16,138 nt of DNA from positions 1 to 16,138 of the forward strand of contig CAZHPA010000040.1 of the NCBI GenBank assembly GCA_964533945.1, given 5' to 3'. The first letter of the stretch is position 1. Each line of letters opens with the position of its first letter. The notes below the pieces were generated by a model. It was not told the origin of the DNA and did not search any database. It saw only the letters and a list, made by a program, of their open reading frames with translations. The translations under genes were made by a program, and so were the position numbers. The stretch comes from CAZHPA01 sp964533945. Lineage in GTDB: Bacteria; Bacillota; Clostridia; Lachnospirales; WRBF01. This document shows positions 1 to 7,500 of the stretch, piece after piece.

Positions 1-519
1 TGCGGATATATTCACGAAGGGGATTGCCCACCTGAAAAATGCCCTGTTTGTGCAGCACCAGCTTCAAAATTTAACCAACAAGAAGGAAATTTAGTTTTTG
101 ATGATGAACATATTATTGGAGTTGCAAAAGACATTGATGCTGAAGTTCTTGAAGGTTTAAGATTACATTTTACGGGAGAATGCTGTGAAGTTGGAATGTA
201 TTTAGCAATGTCGCGCCAAGCAGACCGTGAAGGATACCCTGAAATTGCAGAAGCATATAAAAGAATTGCATGGGAAGAAGCAGAACACGCTGCTAAATTT
301 GCAGAACTTTTAGGTGAAGTTTTAGATAAATCTACAAAGAAAAACTTAGAAATGCGTGTTGCAGCAGAACATGGGGCTTGCAAAGGCAAGAAAGAAATTG
401 CTACTAAAGCTAAACAATTAAATCTTGATGCAATCCACGACACAGTTCATGAAATGTGCAAAGATGAAGCAAGACATGGCAAAGCTTTTGAAGGGCTTTT
501 AAAAAGATATTTTAACTAA
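1..519 (+). CDS. Reverse-rubrerythrin-type peroxide/oxygen-detoxifying protein (5' partial)
   Basis: The reading frame is open from base 1, so the start lies upstream; 172 residues are visible. The visible N-terminus is a rubredoxin-like iron site: the first residue is the second cysteine of a lost C-x2-C pair, and KCPVC (residues 13-17) is the other pair. A four-helix ferritin-like diiron domain follows. Its ligands are visible as E60, the E93/H96 pair (EAEH), E123 and the E156/H159 pair (EARH). Having rubredoxin before ferritin is the order of reverse rubrerythrins, which in clostridia pass electrons from NADH-linked carriers to hydrogen peroxide and oxygen. That role is known for the family, not shown here. 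The gene ends in a terminator at 551-600 and has no partner gene in the window. Regulation by PerR is common in relatives, but the promoter is not visible. Confidence 0.88.
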   Translation, partial: CGYIHEGDCPPEKCPVCAAPASKFNQQEGNLVFDDEHIIGVAKDIDAEVLEGLRLHFTGECCEVGMYLAMSRQADREGYPEIAEAYKRIAWEEAEHAAKFAELLGEVLDKSTKKNLEMRVAAEHGACKGKKEIATKAKQLNLDAIHDTVHEMCKDEARHGKAFEGLLKRYFN

Positions 520-550
520 AATACATTGCAATAAAAAGGTTTAAAGCCTT

Positions 551-600
551 AAAATGGGGTGTTCTGAAGATTCAGCCACCTCATTTTATTTTTGTTTCTT
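551..600 (+). terminator. Rho-independent terminator of the rubrerythrin gene
   Basis: The arm AAAATGGGGTG (551-561) pairs with CACCTCATTTT (577-587, one G-T pair). The stem continues into an inner CTGAA/TTCAG hairpin, and a T-rich tail follows to 600. It lies about 30 bases after the stop codon. Confidence 0.8.
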
Positions 601-682
601 GCAAGGCTTCGTTAAAATTAATAATTTATGCACATGTATTTTAATTAACTTTAATTTGACTAATTTTAATAATTATTTAAAC

Positions 683-719
683 ATTAAAAGCTGCCGGTTT
701 TAAATCGACAGCTTTTAAT
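683..719 (-). terminator. Terminator of the GH3 glycosidase gene
   Basis: Inverted repeat with ATTAAAAGCTG (683-693) facing CAGCTTTTAAT (709-719) plus inner CG pairs. It begins about 15 bases beyond the stop codon of the minus-strand gene at 735. The T-run is mostly within the stem, so termination may be only moderate. Confidence 0.7.
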
Positions 720-734
720 TTGCAAAAGGATATT

Positions 735-3587
735 TTAGTATTCTAATCCTAATACTTCAGCGCTTTTCCAGCCACCTAAGTGTTGTAATAATTTAACTAA
801 GTCTTTAACATCAACTTTACCGTCTGCAATTATGTTTGCTGCTGCATCTAATTGTGATGGTGTTAAAGTAATTTTCCAATTTGCAAGATATTGCATAAGA
901 AGTACTAAGTCTGCATTATCTACAACTCCGTCTTCGGTAATATCGCCATATGGATTAGTTGTTTGAATAAATCCATTCACAGGAGTAATAGCTATTGTTT
1001 TAGGCTCATCGTTTGTAAGGTCTATACTTGATATTGTAAGCGCAGTATTTCCATTAGCTGCTCTTTTCTTAACTTTAAATTTAATTGAAACAGCGCCGTC
1101 TTCGCCTATTACATTTTCGTTATTAGCCCAAACAAAAGTTAAAGAATTAATATTTTTTAAGTCTACATTAGAGTCTTTCATATTAGATTCAATATTGCCT
1201 TCATCAGCAAGTATTCCTAATGCTTCAAATGAAACAGGTTCCAATACTTCTTTATCAAAATCTAAAACGAATCTAAGACCACTTGCGCCTGTGTTATTTT
1301 CTAACTTAACAAGAACATCTACTTCAGAACCAACTCGTGCCTTTTTGCTATCAACAGTTAAGCTTGCAGAAGTTACATTGTTATATGTTAAGCCATCGCC
1401 AACCATACGTATAAATTCAACAGGTGAATCTGGATTTTGATTAGGAACGTCTACAGGGAATTTACCTGTTGGAACGAGTTGCCCAAAAATAACTTCAGCA
1501 GCCGAATCATAGTTTCTAACTGTTGCAACTCTTGAGCGGCTTGTTGCATTAACTAATGCCGAACAATATTCTAAATATGATAATTCATAAGGAAGCCCTA
1601 ATGACATCCCTGCTGTTTTGCTTCCATAGCCTTTTGATTGGATATAGCTCCAAATTGCAATATTGTTTCGTGGAAGCCCTGATAATTTAGGGTCGCGAGT
1701 TGCTCCTGTTGAAATTTCAGAACCAATAATAACATAATCAGCGGCATCAATAGCATCTTTATGTGCTTGCGTGAAGCTTCCGTCTGTTGCTGAATATGTA
1801 ACAGTTTCAACTGTAACTTTGTCTGTTAAGCCTGCATTATTAATAGCATTTTTAATAGCTTTATCAACCATAGCTTGATAAGTTGTAACCAAAGCTGTTC
1901 CTGTGCTTGTTGGAACTATTGCAAAAACTTTAGTGTCTTCTTTAAGTTCAAAAGGAAGAACAGGTTTTCCGTTAATAACTTTGTTTTCCGCAAGAACAAT
2001 TGACGCATCAGAAACTTCTTTTTCAACTGCAAGATGTTCTGCTGAACGAAGTATAGCTTGAGCATTTGTAATTTTTTGTTCTAAAGTGCTATCAAAACAA
2101 GGCTGTTCAGTACCTGTTTTTGAAGGGTCGTATATGCCTTTATCGATTTTATATTTTATAACACGAGCAGCAGATTCTTCGATACGATTCATTAATGTAG
2201 AATTTGCGTTCGCTTTTGCTTCAAGGTCATCATATAACTTCTTAATAACATTAACAACGTCTTCATCTTTGTTTGGAACAACAGGCATTAAAGGCATATC
2301 AACACCTGCCAATATTGCCAATTCAACAGCATCTGCTGGATGGAAGTTGCTTGAAATAGCAGCCATATTCATAGCATCTGTAACTATTATGCCATCAAAA
2401 CCCAATTCATTTCTTAATAAATCTGTTAAAATTGGTTTTGATAATGTTGCTGGTGTTGTCATTGTTGTTCCTGATTTTGTGCCAACCAATGTTGAATTAT
2501 CTAAGCCCAAAACCATAAGGTGACCTGTCATAATCATATCTACGCCTTCAGCAATAGCTTGTTTGAAAGGCACTAAGTCACGGTTTAAAAGTTCTGCTTT
2601 AGTTCCGGGAACTAATGGCAAAGCATAATGTGAATCTGTCGCTGTATTGCCGTGTCCGGGGAAATGTTTTGCTGTTGCTATAACGCCGGCATCTTGAATA
2701 CCTTTTATGTATTGTGAGCCCAATCTACCAACAAGAAGTGGGTCTGAACCCAAAGAACGAGCACCAATTACAGGGTTGTCTGGATTTAAGTTAACATCAA
2801 GTGTTGGAGCAAAGTTTACATTACAACCAATCGCACCAACTTCTTCCCCAATAACTTTTCCTGTTTTATATGCTAATTCAGGGCTATGTGTTGAGCCTAA
2901 AGCCATATTTCCTGTCATTGTTGTTCCCAATTTTTGCAAACGAACAACAATGCCGCCTTCTTGGTCAATACTAATTAACAACGGAATACCAAATCTGCTT
3001 TGAGTTCCGGCAGCTTGAATTGCGTTTGTTAATGTTGTTGCTTGTGCAATTTTGTCGGCATTACTCACTGCATCATTAGAGTTAAAGTTTTCTGCAAATA
3101 AGCAAACACTACCAAGCGCATAATCTCTAAGCATAGCTGCGGCACCTGGCTTTAATTCCATATGATTGCTTCCGCCCCATGTTCTTATGTCTAGAGCCAT
3201 TACTTGCCCAAGCTTTTCAGTAAACGTCATTTGGCTAACGATTGATTCTGCTTTTTCTTTGCTTGTTGTGCCTTCAATAACTATGTTTGTCGGTTGAGCT
3301 TCCGCTTCAGCTAATGTTTTTGCTTCAACTATTTCTTCAGCTTCAGCTTCTTTTGTTTCTTCTTTTACTTCTTCTTTTGTTTCTTCTGTTATTTCTTCTT
3401 TTGTTTCTTCTGTTACTTCTTCTGCTTCAATTTCGGTTTCTGCTTCTTGTTCTTGAACTATTTCTTCAATAATAGCAGTTTGTGAATTTTCTTGTTCTGC
3501 AACGACATTAGCTGTAGGAAGAAGCCCTGCTGTCATTGTTGCAAGCAATAAAGAAGTTGTTAATCTTTTAACACGCTTTGCCAACAT
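735..3587 (-). CDS. Secreted GH3 beta-N-acetylhexosaminidase (NagZ type) with cohesin and dockerin
   Basis: 950 residues. A Sec signal peptide is visible (KRVKR then a hydrophobic stretch, likely cleavage after VVA at residue 30). An acidic Glu/Thr/Lys repeat linker runs about 33-97. The GH3 catalytic domain spans about 108-485. It contains KHFPGHG (307-313), the D-x-H catalytic dyad of the NagZ clade (D318/H320) and a VTDAMNM nucleophile motif (D404). A GH3 C-terminal-like domain runs about 515-735. A cohesin-like beta sandwich is at about 742-876 (start near LTVDSKKARVGSEVDV) and a dockerin at 880-941. Dockerin loop one has D882, D886 and D893; loop two has N918, D922 and D929, with Ile at the usual third position. 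The start is fixed by AGGAGA at 3595-3600. The family releases terminal beta-linked GlcNAc. Secretion plus binding modules point to an extracellular enzyme complex rather than the usual NagZ wall-recycling role. The exact substrate is uncertain. Confidence 0.9.
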   Translation of the reverse strand: MLAKRVKRLTTSLLLATMTAGLLPTANVVAEQENSQTAIIEEIVQEQEAETEIEAEEVTEETKEEITEETKEEVKEETKEAEAEEIVEAKTLAEAEAQPTNIVIEGTTSKEKAESIVSQMTFTEKLGQVMALDIRTWGGSNHMELKPGAAAMLRDYALGSVCLFAENFNSNDAVSNADKIAQATTLTNAIQAAGTQSRFGIPLLISIDQEGGIVVRLQKLGTTMTGNMALGSTHSPELAYKTGKVIGEEVGAIGCNVNFAPTLDVNLNPDNPVIGARSLGSDPLLVGRLGSQYIKGIQDAGVIATAKHFPGHGNTATDSHYALPLVPGTKAELLNRDLVPFKQAIAEGVDMIMTGHLMVLGLDNSTLVGTKSGTTMTTPATLSKPILTDLLRNELGFDGIIVTDAMNMAAISSNFHPADAVELAILAGVDMPLMPVVPNKDEDVVNVIKKLYDDLEAKANANSTLMNRIEESAARVIKYKIDKGIYDPSKTGTEQPCFDSTLEQKITNAQAILRSAEHLAVEKEVSDASIVLAENKVINGKPVLPFELKEDTKVFAIVPTSTGTALVTTYQAMVDKAIKNAINNAGLTDKVTVETVTYSATDGSFTQAHKDAIDAADYVIIGSEISTGATRDPKLSGLPRNNIAIWSYIQSKGYGSKTAGMSLGLPYELSYLEYCSALVNATSRSRVATVRNYDSAAEVIFGQLVPTGKFPVDVPNQNPDSPVEFIRMVGDGLTYNNVTSASLTVDSKKARVGSEVDVLVKLENNTGASGLRFVLDFDKEVLEPVSFEALGILADEGNIESNMKDSNVDLKNINSLTFVWANNENVIGEDGAVSIKFKVKKRAANGNTALTISSIDLTNDEPKTIAITPVNGFIQTTNPYGDITEDGVVDNADLVLLMQYLANWKITLTPSQLDAAANIIADGKVDVKDLVKLLQHLGGWKSAEVLGLEY
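3344..3424 (-). repeat. Short tandem repeats encoding an acidic Glu/Thr/Lys linker
   Basis: Degenerate repeats of a TTCTTCTTTTGTT-like unit on the plus strand encode alternating EETKEE/ITEETKEE blocks (about residues 55-81 of the GH3 protein). The repeated DNA could change copy number by slippage in steps that keep the frame, altering spacer length between signal peptide and catalytic domain. Confidence 0.6.
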
Positions 3588-3654
3588 ACGTTTCTCTCCT
3601 TTTGTTTTGTTTGTTTTGGCAGATTTTTAACTACCTTTAACATAAACTTAAAAT

Positions 3655-3675
3655 GCGAATTGTAAATAAATTCGC
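3655..3675 (-). promoter_or_regulatory. Hairpin at the start of the GH3 leader
   Basis: GCGAATT (3655-3661) and AATTCGC (3669-3675) form a perfect 7-bp inverted repeat with a 7-base loop. It lies immediately downstream of the predicted transcription start. It could be an operator or an mRNA-stabilising 5' stem; no ligand is implied. Confidence 0.4.
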
Positions 3676-3683
3676 TTTTCTTC

Positions 3684-3712
3684 ACAATAACATTGTTAAC
3701 GCATATTGTCAA
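3684..3712 (-). promoter_or_regulatory. Sigma-A-type promoter of the GH3 gene
   Basis: On the minus strand a perfect -35 TTGACA (3712-3707) is followed after exactly 17 bases by a -10-like TATTGT (3689-3684, 4 of 6 consensus). The start of transcription would be near 3677, giving a leader of about 90 bases that contains the 3655-3675 hairpin. The rest of the interval 3713-3912 is AT-rich with no gene that I can support. Confidence 0.6.
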
Positions 3713-3912
3713 GTATGTTATTTTTGCATAATTACTGAACGGTGTGCATATTTTGCTTATAAACTGCCACTTTTGAATTAGTTTCTCAAATATTACGATT
3801 AATTGTCTTGTATATAAGTTATATATATTTTGAAAAAAACAAAGATAGTTTAGGTTATTTTTTATAATTTGGCAAATAAATGAAACAAAGTTTCGTTGCA
3901 TACACACACATC

Positions 3913-3947
3913 AAAAAAGCTTTCGGGAAAACTAATCCCAAAAGCTT
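3913..3947 (-). terminator. Terminator after the sigma-K 3' half
   Basis: On the minus strand AAGCTTTTGGG pairs with CCCGAAAGCTT (one mismatch) around an 8-base loop, followed by TTTTT. It lies about 20 bases past the sigK stop codon and separates sigK from the GH3 gene. Confidence 0.85.
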
Positions 3948-3965
3948 CTAATTCCATTAGTTGCG

Positions 3966-4388
3966 TTAATATTTCATTTCTTTAAGCAGTTTTTTAATTG
4001 CCTTTTTTTCAATTCTACTAACATAGCTTCTTGATATATTTAAAAGGTCGGCAATTTCTCTTTGCGTAAGTTCTTCGTACCCATCAAGCCCGTATCTAAG
4101 CTTAATAACGGTTTTTTCCCGTCCTTCAAGCACTTGTTTAATTTTTTCATGAAGTAGTTTTATTTGTATTGATAATCCAACTTGTTCATCTATACTCATT
4201 GATTCATCTGCAATTTTATCTTCCATTGTAACTTCATTACCTTCTTTGTCAATTCCTATAGGTTCTTGTAAAGACGTATTAAACGTATGTTTTTTAGTTG
4301 CACGTAAATACATTAAAATTTCATTTGCTATTGTTAATAAAAGGTAACATATTATTGCTATCGGGCGAACCGGTAAAGAACTGCTCAA
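3966..4388 (-). CDS. sigK: Sigma-K, C-terminal half only (spoIIIC-like part of a split sigK)
   Basis: The reading frame is open from an ATG at 4388, but sigma-K homology begins only at N22 (4325), with NEILMYLRATKK, QEPIGIDKEGNE and the region 4 helix-turn-helix LTQREIADLLNISRSYVSRI. The first 21 residues (SLPVRPIAIICYLLL) do not look like sigma-K, and regions 1-2 with the pro-sequence are absent. The ATG at 4388 has no convincing ribosome site, so this piece is probably not translated alone. In B. subtilis and C. difficile sigK is split by the skin element, and the mother cell rejoins the halves by recombinase-driven excision at AATGA. The same pentamer occurs here at 4321-4325. The region 4 fold is intact without stops, so the piece could work once rejoined to a 5' half. 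That half must lie outside the window, or it has been lost. Sigma-K drives late mother-cell sporulation genes. Confidence 0.85.
   Translation of the reverse strand: MSSSLPVRPIAIICYLLLTIANEILMYLRATKKHTFNTSLQEPIGIDKEGNEVTMEDKIADESMSIDEQVGLSIQIKLLHEKIKQVLEGREKTVIKLRYGLDGYEELTQREIADLLNISRSYVSRIEKKAIKKLLKEMKY
4321..4325 (-). other. Probable attachment-site core (AATGA) at the sigK junction
   Basis: AATGA (minus strand) sits exactly where sigma-K homology begins, encoding the N-E of NEIL. From established knowledge this pentamer is the crossover core of the B. subtilis skin element in the equivalent codons. The 65 bases between it and the recombinase-tail-like repeat (4326-4390) would be the element arm of the attachment site. 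Confidence 0.6.
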
Positions 4389-4390
4389 AC

Positions 4391-4438
4391 ACTTCCCTAT
4401 ATTGCCTATTTACCCAATAGAAAAAATACGCTTTCTCC
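4391..4438 (-). repeat. Direct repeat copy A: remnant of a serine-recombinase 3' end beside the sigK junction
   Basis: On the minus strand this segment reads G-E-S-V-F-F-L-L-G-K-stop plus about 20 bases of flank. It closely matches the end of the intact recombinase gene and its flank at 11483-11531 (Q-A-H-I-F-L-L-G-E-stop), including the flank after the stop. The match fades at both ends. It lies in the same orientation as sigK, 65 bases inside the presumed junction. It is probably what remains of an earlier recombinase gene at the element end. Confidence 0.65.
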
Positions 4439-4449
4439 TAGATTCTTTA

Positions 4450-4499
4450 AATTGCATTTACTTTAGTTTTTATACAAAATGCAAAAAAACAATTGCATT
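4450..4499. repeat. TTGCAT-type direct and inverted repeats upstream of the GH101 promoter
   Basis: AATTGCATT occurs at 4450-4458 and again at 4491-4499, 41 bases apart. The inverted form AAATGCAA lies between them at 4477-4484. The second copy overlaps the -35 box. The spacing of about four helical turns is compatible with a regulator binding both copies, but this is inference. Confidence 0.4.
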
Positions 4500-4526
4500 G
4501 ACAGTCATTAAGATAGAGGATATAAT
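4498..4526 (+). promoter_or_regulatory. Perfect-consensus sigma-A promoter of the GH101 gene
   Basis: TTGACA (4498-4503) and TATAAT (4521-4526) are separated by exactly 17 bases. The start would be near 4533, giving a leader of about 54 bases to the ATG at 4587. A promoter this good would be strong unless repressed. Confidence 0.88.
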
Positions 4527-4586
4527 AACACCATATAGTAGATACTAACATAATTTCTACAAAGTTAATAAGGAAAGAGGGATAAA

Positions 4587-7500
4587 ATGAATAAACATAA
4601 GATCAACATGAAAGTTGCTATTGCCAAAGCATTAAGCCTATGCATTGCAACTTCTATGCTTCCTGCCACCGCCTTTGCAGACATAGTGCCGGGCGATATT
4701 ATTGAGTCTGCTACCGAAGCAGCAATTGAATCAGCAGTTGACCCCGGAAATGATGTAATTCTTAATAACATTGCACCATTTTCAATGACTAAACCCAGCG
4801 ATGGTATTTATGACAATTGGGAGCAAGACCCAAATACTGTGAAGCTTGCATCTGGAACAAACGATGGGGCTTGTACATTGAAAGAAGACAGCCTGTTTTT
4901 AAAAGCCGGAACTCAAAACAGAAACAACTGCGATGGGGCAATTCCTCCAGCTATGTTTATTAGCCCTGAAATGACTGAGGCACTATCTACAACTACTGGA
5001 AGTACACGCACTTTATCAATGAATTTTATTCCAGATTCACCCAGCGATAATATTTGCTTTGGTATTGCGCTTAACTATAAATCTGTAAGCGAAAATGCTT
5101 TTATTGGCTACAACACTATAGGCGGTTGGTTCTTTCAACACTATGATGGGGGTACGTTTTGGCCAAGCTTTTCAGCACCTGCGCTTGTAAAAGGAAGAAA
5201 ATATAAACTTGAATTACAATGGACAGACGGTGCAGTTACTTCTTTTAAATTAGATGATGTTGCTTACGATATGCCAAGTAGCGGAGGTGTAAAAGGCGGC
5301 TTTTCCCCTGTTACTGAAAAATATGGGGTTTTAAATAAAGTTGCTATTAAAACTGGTACATATACTGCTGCCGATTCAATAGTAGGTACTACCAGCCTAA
5401 CTATTACAGACCTTCACTACACCAATCAAGCCCAATCTACATACTACAGCGTTGGAGGCGTGGTAACTGACAAAGCTACCGGAACTCCGCTAGAAGGTGC
5501 CACCATTACTATAGGCAACAAAACCGCAACTACAGATGAAAACGGGGTCTACAATATAGCAGATTCGTTATTACCTAATACATACACTATTAGAGTAGTT
5601 AAAGAAGGTTATGCAAATTATTCCGGCAACATAACTATTAGTAATAGCGACATTTCCAACAAAAATATTTCCCTTAATACCGCTTCCTTATCTAATGTAA
5701 CTGGTACTGTTATTGATAATAAAACAAAACTTCCTATTCAAGGCGCTACTGTAACCGCTAATAACGTTGAAGTTACTACAGATGCCGATGGAAAATATAC
5801 TCTTGAATTGCCACAAGGCACATATAACATATATGTTTCTGCTCCGGGTTACAGCGAAAGCTTTATTCAAGGAGTTGTTGTTGGTGATACCAACATATCT
5901 GGCAAAGACTTTGCACTTGACCAAAAGAACGAAACTATAGTTACGTTAAATTCTGCCGCAATGGATGTTCAAGTTGATGCAAACTTCCCACGTGTTATAA
6001 AGTATACATTAAAGAACGGAAAATCCATGGAAGGGCAAACTAATGTGCTTGATACTATAGAGCTTAATGGCACTGCAGTTAAGCCAACGGTAACTTCTGA
6101 AATGTCTGCTGAAAAAGATAAAATTATATATACTATGATTGCAGAAGATAAAGCAAATTCTATTGATGCAACTATAACAGCTAGTCTTTCTATTAAAGAC
6201 AAAGAGCTTGCATTTGAAATTACTAATATAGTTAGCAGAGCAGACCGCTTAACTCACCCACTGCAAACTATTTTTATACCAAATCACAGCTTAGTTTCAG
6301 TAAATAGCAAGCAAGATGGCTATAACTTAATTGGTTCTAAATTGGCTGCAAGCACTATAACAAAAGGCGATTTTATATACAACGCCAGCAATTTTAATAA
6401 CTTGCTTAACGCTTCTGTAGCTAATAAACGCTTTATGTATGCCTTTGTTACTAGCGACAAATTAAGTGCGGGCATATCCACAAATTCACAAATCGGTTCA
6501 GGTGCAGCAGGCTCGGATAATAACCGTGTTACAGTTTCCGCTGAAACAAGAAACGGTGTTAATTATATTGGATTAGGCAGCACCCTTTGGTATTTTGACC
6601 GCTTTGTTGGGGATAGTTACGGCAATCAACGCCATGTAGATGTTATTCCTGAAGATAAGCGCATAGTTGGTCCTAGCGGAGAAGAAATGCCTTTTTATGC
6701 TAAAGTAGTAGTAACAGATGATATGAATGACGACGGCGAAGTAAGCTGGCAAGATGCCGCTATTCTTGCGCGCGACACGATTATTCACAAACCATATAAA
6801 AGCCAAGATGTTAGGGATATTGTTGGCACACGTATAGCTATGAACTTTGGTAGCCATGCCCAAAATCCATTCCTTACTACACTTGACAACGTTAAACGCA
6901 TAGCGCTTAATACAGATGGGCTTGGGCAAGCCGTGCTTCTTAAAGGCTATGCCAACGAAGGGCACGATTCCGGTCACCCTGATTTTTGGGATATAGGTAA
7001 ACGCATGGGTGGCCCTGCTGATATGAATACTATGATGGAATTGGGCAAAACTTTGGGCGCTCGCTTTGGTATTCATATTAACACAAGTGAATTTTACCCT
7101 GAAGCAAAGGCATTTAGTGAAGAAGCTTCCTTTGTTTTGGAAGATGGAGGGCTTAGATATGGTTGGGAATGGATTGACCAAGGCATAGCTATGAACGGTC
7201 TTTATGACTTGGCAATGGGTTATCGTCGTGAACGCCTTAATAGGTTAAAAGATTTAGTCGGCGATAATATGGACTTTGTATATGTAGATGTTTGGGGCAA
7301 TGGTACATCCGGTTCTGAAGATGCATGGCAAACAAGAAAATTAGGTATGGATTTAACCGAAAATGGCTGGCGTATAGTTAATGAATGGGGTCATGCCAAT
7401 GAATGGGAATCTACTTTCCAACATTGGGTTTCAGATTATGGCTATGGCGGCTATGACAGTAAAGGTAAATATAATAGTGAAGTCATGCGCTTTATGTTAA

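Noticed and set aside
3287..3472. Leucine/phenylalanine-rich plus-strand reading frame
   Set aside because: It is the antisense shadow of the Glu-rich repeat linker of the GH3 gene. It has no ribosome site, and its hydrophobic composition follows directly from the repeat.
3560..3907. Minus-strand reading frame upstream of the GH3 start
   Set aside because: It overlaps the GH3 start, ribosome site and promoter in another frame and shows no recognisable protein pattern.
6573..7181. 202-residue minus-strand frame inside the GH101 gene
   Set aside because: Antisense shadow of the catalytic domain, whose plus-strand codons carry the conserved GH101 motifs. No ribosome site or family pattern.
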